From: Alkalilimnicola sp. S0819
Lineage (GTDB): Bacteria; Pseudomonadota; Gammaproteobacteria; Nitrococcales; WHIW01
DNA: 64,000 nt
Assembly (NCBI RefSeq): GCF_009295635.1
Contig: NZ_WHIW01000012.1
Span: 1 to 64,000, forward strand
Reading direction: 5' to 3'
Position numbers and translations under genes: made by a program. Shown here one piece after another: positions 1 to 9,795 of this stretch. Numbering within the stretch: position 1 is the stretch's first letter; the number at the start of each line of letters is the position of its first letter. The notes under the pieces are model-generated. The model searched no databases, was not told where the DNA came from, and saw only the letters and a list, made by a program, of their open reading frames with translations.

Positions 1-172
1 CAAACGAGGCGGATACGGGGCAGAAAGACGCTGAAACGCCGTTTTGACGGCCGAAATAGGTCGAGGCGGTCATTTTTCGAACAATTGATGCTGTGGCGCT
101 GGTTTGTTCAGCGTTTCCCTAGGGGGGGTATTCTGCTGATCCGTGATGCGCCACGAAAGGGTGGTTACTCCT
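1..172. other. Window edge, no supported gene
   Basis: This stretch lies downstream of the metR stop codon and runs to the window edge. Short frames here overlap metR antisense or have no ribosome-binding site and no recognisable protein. I see no tRNA or clear terminator. Confidence 0.5.
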
Positions 173-1126
173 TTAGACCATGCCTCGGCGCGCGGGTTCA
201 TTGGCCGGCGAGGCGCCCTCCATGCCGATACCCCCGGCCAGCTCCACGAAGGCGCGCAGATAATCGGTTCGGGCATCCGCCGTGCGGTAGCCGAGGAAGA
301 TCTGCTTGGTCACGCCGTCCGGCCCCAGTGGCACCGCCGCCACATCGAAGCGCGCCGCCTGCTCCTCCACCAGCCAGCGCGGCAGCGAGGCCACGCCCCG
401 GCCGCTGGCGACCATCTGCAGCATGATATCGGTGGTCTCTATGGGCTTGTGGCGCCGGGGCGCGGCCCCCGCGGGGATGAGAAAGCGGGTGTAGATATCC
501 AGCCGGTCGCGGGGCACCGGGTAGGTGATCAGGGTCTCTTCGGCGAGTTGTGCCGGGTGCACGCAGGCGGCACCGCGCAGCGGGTGGTCGGGCCCGACCA
601 CCAGCACCTGCTCGTAGTCGAACACCGGCTCGAAGGCGAGCCCCGGCTTGTGCAGCGGGTCGGGGGTGACGAGCATGTCGATGTCGTAGCCGATCAGCGC
701 GGCCAGGCCGCCGAACTGGAACTTCTGTTTGACGTCCACGTCCACTGCCGGCCAGGCGGCGAGGTAGGGCGAGACGATCTTCAACAGCCATTGGTAGCAG
801 GGGTGGCACTCCATGCCGATGCGCAGCCCGCCCCGCTCGCCGCGGGAGAACTGCCCCAGCCGCTCCTCGGCATGGCTGAGCTGGGGCAGCAGCCGATTGG
901 CCACCGCCAGCAGGTACTCCCCCGCCTGGGTGGGGCGCAGGCGACGGCCTTCCCGGTGCCAGATGGCCAGCCCCAGCTGCTGCTCGAGCTTGCGCACCGT
1001 GTGGCTGAGCGCCGACTGGGTAAGGTGCAGCCGCTCGGCGGCCGCAGTCAGGGAACCGTGCCGGTCCACGGCGCGGATGATCTCCAGATGAGCCCGTTCC
1101 AGGGTTGCCATGAAGGGGTTATCCAT
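173..1126 (-). CDS. metR: LysR-type regulator MetR
   Basis: This is a LysR-family transcription factor of 317 aa. Residues about 10-65 form the winged helix-turn-helix (SLTAAAERLHLTQSALSHTV), and a substrate-binding domain follows with the MetR-like segment GMECHPCYQWLLKIVSPYL. In enterobacteria MetR uses homocysteine as co-effector to activate metE and metH. It is divergent from metE with about 100 bp between them, the classic metR-metE arrangement, and an inverted repeat in that gap is a candidate operator. No good Shine-Dalgarno precedes either ATG (1126 or 1111), so the start could be the second Met. Identification is firm from motif and context. Confidence 0.93.
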   Translation of the reverse strand: MDNPFMATLERAHLEIIRAVDRHGSLTAAAERLHLTQSALSHTVRKLEQQLGLAIWHREGRRLRPTQAGEYLLAVANRLLPQLSHAEERLGQFSRGERGGLRIGMECHPCYQWLLKIVSPYLAAWPAVDVDVKQKFQFGGLAALIGYDIDMLVTPDPLHKPGLAFEPVFDYEQVLVVGPDHPLRGAACVHPAQLAEETLITYPVPRDRLDIYTRFLIPAGAAPRRHKPIETTDIMLQMVASGRGVASLPRWLVEEQAARFDVAAVPLGPDGVTKQIFLGYRTADARTDYLRAFVELAGGIGMEGASPANEPARRGMV

Positions 1127-1145
1127 GATTGCAGCTAATGGGTGG

Positions 1146-1170
1146 ATGAAATAATGCCATTTTTATTCAT
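1146..1170. promoter_or_regulatory. Putative MetR operator
   Basis: An imperfect inverted repeat, ATGAAATAA then 8 nt then TTATTCAT, lies in the metR-metE divergent gap. MetR sites in enterobacteria follow TGAA..TTCA. The half-sites here match but the spacing is wider, so it could be two overlapping sites or one unusual one. This is an inference from position and symmetry. Confidence 0.45.
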
Positions 1171-1226
1171 GGAGTGCCGGCCATAGCCTAGGGAGACACG
1201 GCAAACCAACAAAAGGCGTAGATTCC

Positions 1227-3530
1227 ATGACCACCACCCATAACCTCGGCTTTCCGCGCATCGGAGCCCGACGGGAATTGAAGTTCGCCCTGGAGTCCTA
1301 CTGGAAGGGGCAGAGCGACCGTGAGGAGCTGCACGCCCTGGGCGCCGAGCTGCGTCGGCGCCACTGGCAGCAGCAGTCCGCGCTGGACCTGGTGCCGGTG
1401 GGAGATTTCAGCTTCTACGACCAGGTCCTCGACATGAGTTTCACCCTGGGGAATCTGCCCCAGCGGGTGCGGAATTTTGAGGGCGACCCCCTGGACAACT
1501 ACTTCCGGGTGGCCCGCGGCCGCTCGGCGGAGCCGCCCGAGGCCCACGGCCCGTGCTCTGGCGCTGTGGCCGCCGGCGAGATGACCAAGTGGTTCGACAC
1601 CAACTACCACTACATCGTCCCCGAGTTCGACGCGGATACCGCCTTCACGCTGGACGCCTCGCGGCTGCTCGAGCAGCTGGCCGAGGCCCGGGCGCAGGGT
1701 GTGCCGGCCAAGCCGGTGATCGTCGGGCCGGTCACTTATCTGGCGCTGGGCAAGGCCCGGGACGGCAGCGACAAGCTCGCGCTGCTGGCGCGGCTGCTGC
1801 CGGTCTACGCCCAGTTGCTGGAGGCGCTGGCCGATGCAGGGGCCGAGTGGGTGCAGATCGACGAGCCGCTGCTGGTCACCGAACTGGACGCCGACTGGCA
1901 GCATGCCTTCAACCTGGCCTATCACCAGCTCAAGAGCTGCCGGGTGAAGCTGCTGCTGGCGAGCTACTTCGGGCCGCTGGCCGAGAACACTTACCTGGCC
2001 GCCAACCTGCCCGTGGCGGGCCTGCATCTGGACGCGGTGTACGGCCGCGACAGCGTGCTGACCCTCATCGACCAGCTGCCCTCCCACAAGGTGGTGTCGC
2101 TGGGAGTGATCGACGGGCGCAATATCTGGAAGACCGACCTCACGGCGACCCTGGACTGGCTGGAGCCGCTGCATCGGCGCCTGGGCGAGCGGCTGTGGCT
2201 GGCGCCGTCCTGCTCGCTGCTGCACGTGCCGGTGGACCTGGCCGCCGAGCGGCAACTGGACGCCGAGCTTGCCGCCTGGCTGGCCTTCGCCCAGCAAAAA
2301 CTCGAAGAGTTGCAGGTGCTGGCCGTGGCGCTGGATGAGGGCCGGGAGGCGGTGCGCGACGCGCTTTCCACCAACCGCGCGGCCTGCGACAGCCGTCGGC
2401 GCTCGCCCCGGGTTCACAGGCCGGCGGTGCGCGAAGCCGTGGCCGCCATCGACGCGGACCTGGCGCGGCGCCGCAGCCCCTACGCGGTGCGTGCCGCCAG
2501 GCAGGCCGAGCGCCTGCGCCTGCCGGCTTTCCCCACCACCACCATCGGCTCCTTCCCCCAGACCGCGGAGATCCGCCAGGCGCGCCGCCGCTACAAGGCC
2601 GGCGAGCTGGATGCGGCGGATTATCGTGAGGCCATGGAGGCCGAGATCGCCCGCTGCGTGCGCGAGCAGGAAGCCCTGGGGCTGGATGTGCTGGTACACG
2701 GCGAGGCCGAGCGCAACGACATGGTGGAGTACTTCGGCGAGCAGCTCGACGGCTACGCCTTCAGCCAGTTCGGCTGGGTGCAGAGCTACGGTTCGCGCTG
2801 CGTGAAACCGCCCATCCTGTACGGCGACATCGCCCGCCCCCGGCCGATGACCGTGGCGTGGACCCGCTACGCCCAGTCACTCACCGACAAGCCCTTGAAG
2901 GGCATGCTCACCGGCCCTGTGACCCTGCTCAACTGGTCCTTCGTGCGCGACGATCAGCCGCGCGAGGCCACCTGCCGGCAGCTGGCGCTGGCCATCCGCG
3001 AAGAGGTACTGGACCTGGAGCGGGCCGGCGTGCGGGTGATCCAGATCGATGAGGCGGCGCTGCGCGAGGGCCTGCCGCTGCGCCGGGCCCAGTGGCGGGG
3101 GTATCTGGACTGGGCGGTGGCGTGTTTTCGCCTCAGCGCCAACGGTGTGGCGGACGAAACCCAGATCCACACCCATATGTGCTACTCGGAGTTCAACGAC
3201 ATCATGGCCTCCATCGCCGCCATGGATGCCGATGTGATCACCATCGAGACCTCCCGCTCGGCCATGGAGCTGCTGGACGCCTTCGAGGATTTCCACTACC
3301 CGAACCAGATCGGCCCCGGCGTGTATGACATCCACGCGCCCAATATTCCGGATCAGGCGCACATCGTCGGCCTGATGGAGAAGGCCGCCGAGCGCATTCC
3401 CGCCGAGCGTCTGTGGGTGAACCCGGACTGCGGGCTGAAGACCCGGCGATGGGAGGAGGTGATTCCGGCCTTGCGGAGCATGGTCTCGGCGGCGAAGAGG
3501 CTGCGCGAGAGCATCGCCCGCGCCGCCTGA
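1227..3530 (+). CDS. metE: Cobalamin-independent methionine synthase MetE
   Basis: This enzyme transfers a methyl group from 5-methyltetrahydropteroyltriglutamate to homocysteine. At 767 aa it has the family's normal length, with the N-terminal barrel starting [17 protein letters not shown] and the catalytic C-terminal barrel from about residue 430 ([14 protein letters not shown]). The zinc ligands are all visible: H650 and C652 in [12 protein letters not shown]674 in ITIETSRS and C735 in NPDCGLKTR. The motif QIDEPALREG of E. coli reads [10 protein letters not shown] here, a small change. It is divergent from metR and presumably MetR-activated. Confidence 0.97.
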   Translation: MTTTHNLGFPRIGARRELKFALESYWKGQSDREELHALGAELRRRHWQQQSALDLVPVGDFSFYDQVLDMSFTLGNLPQRVRNFEGDPLDNYFRVARGRSAEPPEAHGPCSGAVAAGEMTKWFDTNYHYIVPEFDADTAFTLDASRLLEQLAEARAQGVPAKPVIVGPVTYLALGKARDGSDKLALLARLLPVYAQLLEALADAGAEWVQIDEPLLVTELDADWQHAFNLAYHQLKSCRVKLLLASYFGPLAENTYLAANLPVAGLHLDAVYGRDSVLTLIDQLPSHKVVSLGVIDGRNIWKTDLTATLDWLEPLHRRLGERLWLAPSCSLLHVPVDLAAERQLDAELAAWLAFAQQKLEELQVLAVALDEGREAVRDALSTNRAACDSRRRSPRVHRPAVREAVAAIDADLARRRSPYAVRAARQAERLRLPAFPTTTIGSFPQTAEIRQARRRYKAGELDAADYREAMEAEIARCVREQEALGLDVLVHGEAERNDMVEYFGEQLDGYAFSQFGWVQSYGSRCVKPPILYGDIARPRPMTVAWTRYAQSLTDKPLKGMLTGPVTLLNWSFVRDDQPREATCRQLALAIREEVLDLERAGVRVIQIDEAALREGLPLRRAQWRGYLDWAVACFRLSANGVADETQIHTHMCYSEFNDIMASIAAMDADVITIETSRSAMELLDAFEDFHYPNQIGPGVYDIHAPNIPDQAHIVGLMEKAAERIPAERLWVNPDCGLKTRRWEEVIPALRSMVSAAKRLRESIARAA

Positions 3531-3993
3531 CTGCGGCGAAGAGAGCCAAGGGCGGCCTTGGCCGTGTGTGCGCTGTATTGAAGGCTCATTTACGCCCAGG
3601 GCCGCTCCCACGGGGTTGGCGCAGGGGAGACTTCGCATAGCCCTACAAGGATAAGGAAAACCCCGCCAGCGCCCCGTGATCGAGGGTGATCCTCTCTTTC
3701 TCGGTGATCCGTCGCGCCGCCTTGGCGTGGCGCGACAGTTCCCGACGCTCACCAGGCTCCCTGTCCCAGCCACGAAAGACAGGGCTGCCGGGAAGGCGGC
3801 CATTCATCGAGCGGACCCCGTAGGCGTTGGCAAGCCTTACGGCCGGAGTCGGCTGCCATGGCCCATGCCTGGCGCTGATCGCACTATGCTTGGGGGGTAC
3901 GCTCATCAAGGGATACGCCATGCCTGTCGAGACAACCCGGAGCTGTTGCGTCTGTTTCCCCCCGCCGGTATCCGGTGGTTTTCGGAGAGCCGG
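3531..3993. other. Intergenic region metE to FUSC gene
   Basis: About 460 bp lack a supported gene. A perfect hairpin (GCCAAGG, loop GCGG, CCTTGGC) at 3544-3561 follows metE by 14 nt but has no T-run, so it is only a weak terminator candidate. A fragment resembling the REP-like family (GGGCCGCTCCCACGGGG) lies near 3600. The frame of the next gene is open through this region, but it has no family resemblance before 3994. Confidence 0.45.
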
Positions 3994-5970
3994 GTGAGCC
4001 TGCCAGCCGCCGGCGCCGCGGCCTGGTTCGCACGCCTCGGTTTCGACCCGGCGAGGCTGGGTTTTGGCCTGCGTACGGCGCTGGCTTCCTGTCTGGCCAT
4101 GTGGCTCGCCTGGCTGGCGGGGCTGGAGCACCCACAGTGGTCGGCCATGACCGTGTGGGCCGCCTCGCAGCCGCTGCGGGGCATGTTGCTGGAGAAGAGC
4201 CTGCTGCGCGCCCTGGGTACGCTGCTCGGCATTGGCGTCGGCATCCTGCTCGTGCTGCTGGTGGCGGACAACACCTTGGTGCTGGTGCTGGGGCTGGCGT
4301 TGTGGGTGGGGCTGTGCGCCGGCGCCGGTAATGCCTTGAGTGGCCTTCTCGCCTACGGCGCGCTGTTGGCCGGGTACTCGGCGTCCATGCTGGCGCTGCT
4401 CCACACCACGGCGCCGACGGGGATCATGACGATGGGCCTGGATCGTCTGCTGACCGTGCTGCTGGGCATCGCCGTGGCGCTGCTGGTCGGCCTGCTGTTC
4501 GGCTCCCGCCGGGCCGAGGACGATATCGCCATCCGCGCGCGCCGCTCCACCGCGGTGCTGTTGCGCCACCTGGCGGCGCGGCTGTCGCCTCGGCATGAGG
4601 CGCCGCGCATCGATAAGCACGCCCTGCTCAGCGAGATCGCCGCCCTCGAAGAGACGATGGATATCCATGGGGCGGGCTCACGGCGCTCGCGTCATTCGGC
4701 CCGTTCCATCCGCGCGGTGCTCGCCGCGGAGGTGGCGGCGATACTCTGGTTGCAGCGGCAGATCGGCTCCCGGCTCGAAGACGAGGCCATCGCGGAGACG
4801 CTGGCGGCGGCGGCGCGGGCGCTGGAGGAAACGGCCCCCATCGATCAGGTGCTGCCGGTGTTGGCGCGGGCGAAGCGCGCCGCGCACCGGGTCCCGGGCC
4901 TGACCTCGGTCATCGGCCAGTTGTCCGGGGCGTTGGCTCAGCGCCAGCGCTTTCGCACCCGGGGCAGCACCGAGGCGGCCAAGCTCAAAAGACATTTCAT
5001 CCTGCACCGGGACTGGGCCCACGCGCGGCGCGCGTTGATCAGAACCAGCAGCGTGCTGCTGCTGGTGGGGCTGATCTGGGTCGTCACCGGCTGGCATGCC
5101 GGCGCCTATGTGATGCTGAGCACCTCGGTGACGCTGTTCTCCACCTTCGAGAACCCGGCCTGGATCATGCGCATTATTTTCTTCTGGCACGCCGTCGGCG
5201 CGCTGGCGGCGTTGCTCTGCCAGTGGCTGGTCTGGCCCGCCGCCACGGCCCAGTGGCAGTTGGTGGCCATGCTGGTGCCGTTCGTGTTGCTCGGCGTGCT
5301 GCCCTTTGCCCATCGGCGCACCATGGTGGGTTCGATGGATTACGCCATGATCCTGCTGCTGCTCTCCCAGCCGGTGTATCCGCCGCGCACGGATTTCGGG
5401 GCATCCCTGGAAGTGGCGTTGGCGGTGGTGGCCGGGCCCGTGCTCGCCTTTCTCGCCTTCAAGCTGTTGTTTCCGGTGGATGCGCGACGGCGTCGGGACA
5501 TGCTCAGGGCCATGATGATCCGCGAACTGCAGGCCATGGCGGCAGACCCCCGCGCCCCGGCGCGGGCCGGGATCTGGCGTGCCAGGCTGCATCATCGTGT
5601 GTTGAAACTGGTGCACTGGAGCAACCGCGCGGATCTGTCCATCCGGCCGACCACCGCGGGCAGTCTTGCCGTGCTGGAGGTGGGAGAGGCGATCATTGCC
5701 TTGCGGGAGCGTTTGCTCGGCCCGCGGCTTTCCTCCTGGCAGGCGCGCCGGGTGCGAGTCGTGCTGCGCCGTATCGAAGGCTTGCGCGAGGATCCGGTGG
5801 CCGCGGCGCAGGCCCTGGCACGACTGGCCGCCCGCCTGCGGCGTCAGGGGCTGCCCGCCGCCGAGTTGCTGGCGGGCGCGGCACGCGCCTTGCGCGACAA
5901 TTGGGCTTTCTTCCGTGGCGATGGGCCGGGTCGGGAGAGCGGCACGCTGAGTTCGGCGCAGGCGAATTGA
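3994..5970 (+). CDS. FUSC-family inner-membrane efflux protein (AaeB-like)
   Basis: This 658-aa membrane protein has the duplicated FUSC architecture. A first hydrophobic block starts near residue 25 (LASCLAMWLAWLAGLEHPQWSA in part), a charged cytoplasmic segment follows, and a second block lies at about 350-500. Members such as E. coli AaeB (655 aa) export aromatic carboxylates with an AaeA membrane-fusion partner; no such partner is adjacent here. The reading frame is open from 3676, but I chose GTG 3994. It has GGAG about 6 nt upstream, and the length then fits the family. The neighbouring aromatic-type aldehyde dehydrogenase is converging, so a functional link is only suggestive. Substrate unknown. 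Confidence 0.8.
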   Translation: MSLPAAGAAAWFARLGFDPARLGFGLRTALASCLAMWLAWLAGLEHPQWSAMTVWAASQPLRGMLLEKSLLRALGTLLGIGVGILLVLLVADNTLVLVLGLALWVGLCAGAGNALSGLLAYGALLAGYSASMLALLHTTAPTGIMTMGLDRLLTVLLGIAVALLVGLLFGSRRAEDDIAIRARRSTAVLLRHLAARLSPRHEAPRIDKHALLSEIAALEETMDIHGAGSRRSRHSARSIRAVLAAEVAAILWLQRQIGSRLEDEAIAETLAAAARALEETAPIDQVLPVLARAKRAAHRVPGLTSVIGQLSGALAQRQRFRTRGSTEAAKLKRHFILHRDWAHARRALIRTSSVLLLVGLIWVVTGWHAGAYVMLSTSVTLFSTFENPAWIMRIIFFWHAVGALAALLCQWLVWPAATAQWQLVAMLVPFVLLGVLPFAHRRTMVGSMDYAMILLLLSQPVYPPRTDFGASLEVALAVVAGPVLAFLAFKLLFPVDARRRRDMLRAMMIRELQAMAADPRAPARAGIWRARLHHRVLKLVHWSNRADLSIRPTTAGSLAVLEVGEAIIALRERLLGPRLSSWQARRVRVVLRRIEGLREDPVAAAQALARLAARLRRQGLPAAELLAGAARALRDNWAFFRGDGPGRESGTLSSAQAN

Positions 5971-6004
5971 TCGCCCCGGCAGCCTGCAGCGTTCGGTGGG
6001 GCCC

Positions 6005-7408
6005 TCAACGCAGCAGGAGTTTCTCCGCCAGCTGCAGCCATTTCCCCCGAAACGGCGGATACACCAGTCGCATGGGGTTGAAGGGGCCGCGGCGGAACAC
6101 CGAGCGGGCGTGGGAGAAGGTGCGGAAGCCCTCCAGCCCGTGATAGGCCCCCATGCCGGAATCGCCCACACCGCCGAAGGGCAGGTCGTCCTGGGCGATC
6201 TGGACGATGGTGTCGTTCAGGCACACCGAGCCCGAGTGGCTCTGGGCGAGCAGGTATTGCTGCCGGCGCCGGTCCGGGTCGAAGTAGTACAGCGCCAGGG
6301 GGCGGGGCCGGGCCCGCACGTAGGCCAGCGCCTCGTCCAGGCTGCGATAGCCGATCACCGGCAGCAGCGGGCCGAAGATCTCGCTGTGGCTGATGTCCAT
6401 GCTGTCATCGGTGTCCAGCAGCACGGTGAGCGGCAGCTTGCGGCTATCCTCGCGCACCTCGCAGGCGGGCAGTAGTCGCGCGCCCTTGGCCCGGGCATCC
6501 TCGCGCAGCGCGAGCAGCCGCTGGTGCTGGCGCTCGTTGATGATGGCGCTGTAGTCGGGGTTGCTGGCCGGGTCCGGGTAGAAGGCGCGAAACCGCGCCA
6601 ATATGGCCTCGCTGAGGGCTTCTCTCTGGTCCTCATGGCAGAGCACGTAGTCCGGGGCGATGCAGGTCTGGCCGGCGTTCAGTGATTTGCCGAAGGTGAT
6701 GCGTTCGGCGGCGAGGTTCAGGTCCGCGTCCGGGTGGACGATGGCCGGCGATTTGCCGCCCAGTTCCAGGGTGACCGGCACCAGGTTGTGGCTCGCCGAT
6801 TCCATGATCTTTCGCCCCACGGCGGTGGAGCCGGTGAACAATAGATGGTCGAAGGGCAGGGCGGCGAAGGCCGCGGCGGTTTCCGCCTCGCCCTCGACCA
6901 CGGCCAGCTCCGCCTCGTCGAAGGCCTCGGCCAGCGCCGCGCGCAGCGCGGCATTGGTGCGCGGCGTGTACTCCGAGAGCTTGAGCATGGCGCGGTTGCC
7001 GGCGGCAAGCGCGCCCGCCAGCGGCCCCAGCGCCAACACCACGGGGTAGTTCCACGGCGAGATGATGCCCACCACGCCCTTGGGCTGGTAGAACACCCGC
7101 GCCTGGGCGGGTTGGTACAGCAGGGCCACGCCACGGCGCGATGGGCGCATCCAGCGGCGTACATGGCGCCGGGCATGATCGATGGCCTGCAGCGCGGGCA
7201 TGATGTCGGCGAACAGGGTCTCGTGGGGCGAGCGGCCGCCGAAATCCTGGTCGGCGGCGTCCTGCAGCGCCTCCCGGTGCTTGAGCAGCGCGGCGCGCAG
7301 GCGCCCCAGCGCGCCGCGCCGGGTGCGCCAGTCGGGGAAGGGGTGAGCGTCGAAGGCCTGGCGCTGGCGCACCAGCAGGGCGCGCAGGGTGTCGGGGCTG
7401 TGCTTCAT
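6005..7408 (-). CDS. Aldehyde dehydrogenase, coniferyl aldehyde dehydrogenase type
   Basis: This NAD(P)-dependent aldehyde dehydrogenase of 467 aa oxidises aldehydes to carboxylates. It carries the Rossmann and substrate motifs IISPWNYPVVLALGPLAGAL and FTGSTAVGRKIMESAS, the catalytic Glu in VTLELGGKSPAIV and the nucleophilic Cys in NAGQTCIAPDYVL. The C-terminal half resembles the coniferyl-aldehyde/medium-chain group (GGVGDSGMGAYHG). The frame extends far upstream into rsmJ, but ATG 7408 starts the family-like sequence. It forms an ATGA overlap with the rsmJ stop, so the two are translationally coupled. Substrate is inferred from family resemblance only. Confidence 0.9.
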   Translation of the reverse strand: MKHSPDTLRALLVRQRQAFDAHPFPDWRTRRGALGRLRAALLKHREALQDAADQDFGGRSPHETLFADIMPALQAIDHARRHVRRWMRPSRRGVALLYQPAQARVFYQPKGVVGIISPWNYPVVLALGPLAGALAAGNRAMLKLSEYTPRTNAALRAALAEAFDEAELAVVEGEAETAAAFAALPFDHLLFTGSTAVGRKIMESASHNLVPVTLELGGKSPAIVHPDADLNLAAERITFGKSLNAGQTCIAPDYVLCHEDQREALSEAILARFRAFYPDPASNPDYSAIINERQHQRLLALREDARAKGARLLPACEVREDSRKLPLTVLLDTDDSMDISHSEIFGPLLPVIGYRSLDEALAYVRARPRPLALYYFDPDRRRQQYLLAQSHSGSVCLNDTIVQIAQDDLPFGGVGDSGMGAYHGLEGFRTFSHARSVFRRGPFNPMRLVYPPFRGKWLQLAEKLLLR

Positions 7409-8181
7409 GGGCCTGCTCCCAGCATGTAGACGTCGAATCGGGTGCTGCGCCCCTCGATGGCGTGGGAGGGGGCGGGGCCGCTCACCGGCGGCGCCTTGCG
7501 GGGGCGCTTGACCACCACTCGCCGCCTCGCACAGCCCAGCGCCGCCGCCAACAGCGGGGCGGGGTCCGTCTCCGGGCCCAGCAGTTCGCGAAACAGCTGC
7601 ATGTCCTTCTTGGCCGCCGCCGAGCCCTTTTCGCCGGGATACATGGGGTCCAGATAGACCACCTGCGGCCGCTCCGCCGCCGGCAGAGCCGTCAGCCACG
7701 CCACGGCGTCCACCGCCTGCAGGCTCATGCGCGCGGCAATCTCCGCCAGCTCCGCCAGGCCCGCGGCCCGGCCCAGGGCATCTTCCAGCAGGGCGGCGAT
7801 GATCGGCGAGCGCTCCAGCATTCGCAGCCGCGCCCCCAGGGCGGCGAGCACCAGGGCATCGCGCCCCAGGCCGGCGGTGGCGTCCACAATATCCAGCCCC
7901 GGCTGGCGGTGCAGGCCCACCGCCCGGGCGATGGCTTCCTTGCGCGGTGATAACTGGCGCAGGCGCCAGGCGGCTTTGCCGGCGGCGAATTCCGCATACA
8001 CCGCGCCGGGGCCGCGTTCGCCGGCGCGGCGCAGCTCCAGGCGGGATGCGCTGAGGTGCAGGTACAGCCCGGCTTCCGGTGCCTGCGCCGCACGGGGCAG
8101 CGACCAGCGCCTGGCCAGTGCTTCGGCCTGATGGGCAAGCTCGGGCGCGGCGTACAGGGGCGGGGTGCCTGAATCGGGCAT
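7405..8181 (-). CDS. rsmJ: 16S rRNA (guanine1516-N2)-methyltransferase RsmJ
   Basis: This class I SAM-dependent methyltransferase (258 aa; E. coli RsmJ is 250) makes m2G1516 in 16S rRNA. The SAM-binding motif is VDATAGLGRDALVLAALGAR, with an acidic ribose-binding residue in MLERSPI. The catalytic DPMYPGE motif sits in VVYLDPMYPGEKGSAAAKK. It overlaps the downstream aldehyde dehydrogenase by ATGA. The N terminus (YAAPELAHQAEALARRW) matches the family. Confidence 0.92.
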   Translation of the reverse strand: MPDSGTPPLYAAPELAHQAEALARRWSLPRAAQAPEAGLYLHLSASRLELRRAGERGPGAVYAEFAAGKAAWRLRQLSPRKEAIARAVGLHRQPGLDIVDATAGLGRDALVLAALGARLRMLERSPIIAALLEDALGRAAGLAELAEIAARMSLQAVDAVAWLTALPAAERPQVVYLDPMYPGEKGSAAAKKDMQLFRELLGPETDPAPLLAAALGCARRRVVVKRPRKAPPVSGPAPSHAIEGRSTRFDVYMLGAGP

Positions 8182-8267
8182 GGCGGTCTCGGGGCTCTTG
8201 CGGTGGCTTGCGTTAAGATACCTCAGGCCCGCGCTGTCGCGGGCCTTGTTCTTTCGGAGGAATCTGT

Positions 8268-9119
8268 ATGTCGCCGCAACGGCGCAGCATGATCGAGCTG
8301 AACATTTCCTTGTCCTTGCTCGGTCTGGTGCCCTTGTTCGCCAAGCTGCTGCCGCTGGAGGCGGGGGGCATCATCTTCTACCGCTGCGTGTTCGGCGGCC
8401 TGGCGTTGCTGGCGTTCCTGGCCTTGCGGCGTACGCCGCTCGCCCTGCGCCGCCCCCGGGATCTGGGGCTGGTGGTGCTGGGCGGTGTGTTCCTGTCGGT
8501 ACACTGGGTGACCTATTTCCAGGCGGTGCAGGTGTCCACCGTGGCGGTGGGGGTGACGGCGGTGTTCACCTATCCGGCCATCACCGTGCTCCTTGAGCCG
8601 CTGTTCAAGGGACGGCTGCCGGGGCTGATGGACACGGCGCTGGCCGTGGTCGCTCTGCTGGGGGTGGCGCTGATCGTGCCGGCGGTGGATCTGGGGGATG
8701 CCACCGTGCAGGGGGTGCTCTGGGGCGTGCTCTCGGCGCTGTTGTTCGCCACCCGCAATGTGATTCACCGTCACTGGCTGCGTGATTACCCTCCCAGCCA
8801 GATGATGGCTTGCCAGATGCTCGCCTCGGTGCTCATCCTCTGGCCCCTGGCGGTTTCGCCCGCGCAGATCGGCGGCTACAGCTGGCTGGGCCTGCTGGTG
8901 TTGGGCATAGGCTTCACCGCCGTGGCCCATAGCCTGTTCGTGGGCAGCATGCGCCATCTGCCGGCCAAGAGCGTGGCGCTGATCGCCAGCCTCCAGCCGG
9001 CCTACGGCATACTGGCGGCGGTGATCCTGCTGGGCGAGGTGCCCGGCGGGCGCACCCTGCTGGGGGCGGGCATCGTGCTCGCCGTGGCCATGGTGGAGGC
9101 GCGCCGGGCGCGCGCCTGA
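8268..9119 (+). CDS. EamA/DMT-family transporter
   Basis: This polytopic inner-membrane protein of 283 aa has the ten-helix drug/metabolite transporter fold built from two EamA repeats. The repeat signatures are visible: RCVFGGLALLAFLAL near residue 40 and SLQPAYGILAAVILLGEVPG near the C terminus. GGAGG sits 7 nt before the chosen ATG; an ATG 21 nt downstream is a possible alternative. The DUF2835 gene follows after 11 nt and is probably co-transcribed. The substrate cannot be read from sequence. Confidence 0.85.
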   Translation: MSPQRRSMIELNISLSLLGLVPLFAKLLPLEAGGIIFYRCVFGGLALLAFLALRRTPLALRRPRDLGLVVLGGVFLSVHWVTYFQAVQVSTVAVGVTAVFTYPAITVLLEPLFKGRLPGLMDTALAVVALLGVALIVPAVDLGDATVQGVLWGVLSALLFATRNVIHRHWLRDYPPSQMMACQMLASVLILWPLAVSPAQIGGYSWLGLLVLGIGFTAVAHSLFVGSMRHLPAKSVALIASLQPAYGILAAVILLGEVPGGRTLLGAGIVLAVAMVEARRARA

Positions 9120-9130
9120 GGGGGGGAGTC

Positions 9131-9355
9131 ATGCTCAATGAAGTGCGCTTCGGCCTGCGCATCAGCGCGGAGGAATACCTGCGCTACTACCGGGGGCAGG
9201 CGCGGGATGCGCTGGTCACGGCCACCGATGGCCGCAAGGTGCGTTTCCCCGCCGCGGCGCTACGCCGCCACGTGACCCGTGAGGGCATCAGCGGCTTCTT
9301 CGTGCTGCGCTACGACAACCGGGGGAAGTTCCACAGCCTGGAGCGGGAAGCTTGA
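9131..9355 (+). CDS. DUF2835 family protein
   Basis: A small soluble protein of 74 aa. The segment RKVRFPAAALRRHVTREGI followed by GFFVLRYDNRGKFHSLER matches the DUF2835 pattern found across gammaproteobacteria. GGGGGAGTC precedes the ATG. It starts 11 nt after the EamA transporter. No function is known, and no catalytic motif is apparent. Confidence 0.8.
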   Translation: MLNEVRFGLRISAEEYLRYYRGQARDALVTATDGRKVRFPAAALRRHVTREGISGFFVLRYDNRGKFHSLEREA

Positions 9356-9390
9356 GGAGCCTCCGCGACGGGGCGGCGCGGAGGCGGGAA

Positions 9391-9627
9391 TCAGGCGCGG
9401 GTATCCAACAGGGTGCCCAGCATCTCGTCGGCGGCCTTGACCACCTTTACCGAGGCCTGGGCCTGGTGCAGCGCGCTTTGGGATTCCACCAGCGCGGTGT
9501 TGAGGTTTTCCGTGCGGTCCACCCGCGCGGTGACCTTGGCCACCGTGTCGGCATTGCGCCGCATGGCTTCGTCGGCCCGATGCAGGCCCTGCAGGCCGCT
9601 GCCGAAGGCTCCCAGTGCGTCCACCAT
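9391..9627 (-). CDS. Small flagellar rod/hook-like protein
   Basis: This 78-aa protein looks like a condensed flagellar axial protein. The N terminus (FGSGLQGLHRADEAMRRNAD) resembles the rod N-terminal motif. The C terminus (HQAQASVKVVKAADEMLGTL) resembles the FlgE/FlgC C-terminal heptad helix, with no central domain between. The frame is open much further upstream, antisense to purE and the hydrolase gene. ATG 9627 has GGGGAG about 10 nt before it, and the in-frame GTG at 9636 is too close to that site. No flagellar genes are adjacent. Such small proteins are often annotated as flagellar rod C-terminal domain proteins, but a role outside the flagellum is possible. Confidence 0.65.
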   Translation of the reverse strand: MVDALGAFGSGLQGLHRADEAMRRNADTVAKVTARVDRTENLNTALVESQSALHQAQASVKVVKAADEMLGTLLDTRA

Positions 9628-9795
9628 GGTGTTCACGCTCCCCGCAAATGATTGAATAAGCGATAGTATAGACCACGTGCCGGCGCATGGCCCCATGCCG
9701 TCGGTGGAAAGCGCGAAGCAATTTCCTTGTTCGGTGGCGCGGCTTTCGGTACAAACCCGGCTTCGGCCGGTTTCGTGTTTTTTGGGCAGGTGACG

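Noticed and set aside
70-276. 68-codon minus-strand frame at the window start
   Set aside because: It overlaps the metR 3' end in another frame and has no family resemblance.
3676-3993. N-terminal extension of the FUSC protein
   Set aside because: The frame is open but the sequence does not resemble the family, and GTG 3994 has a ribosome site and gives normal length.
7409-7699. N-terminal extension of the aldehyde dehydrogenase
   Set aside because: It overlaps the functional C-terminal part of rsmJ, is low-complexity, and ATG 7408 fits the family start.
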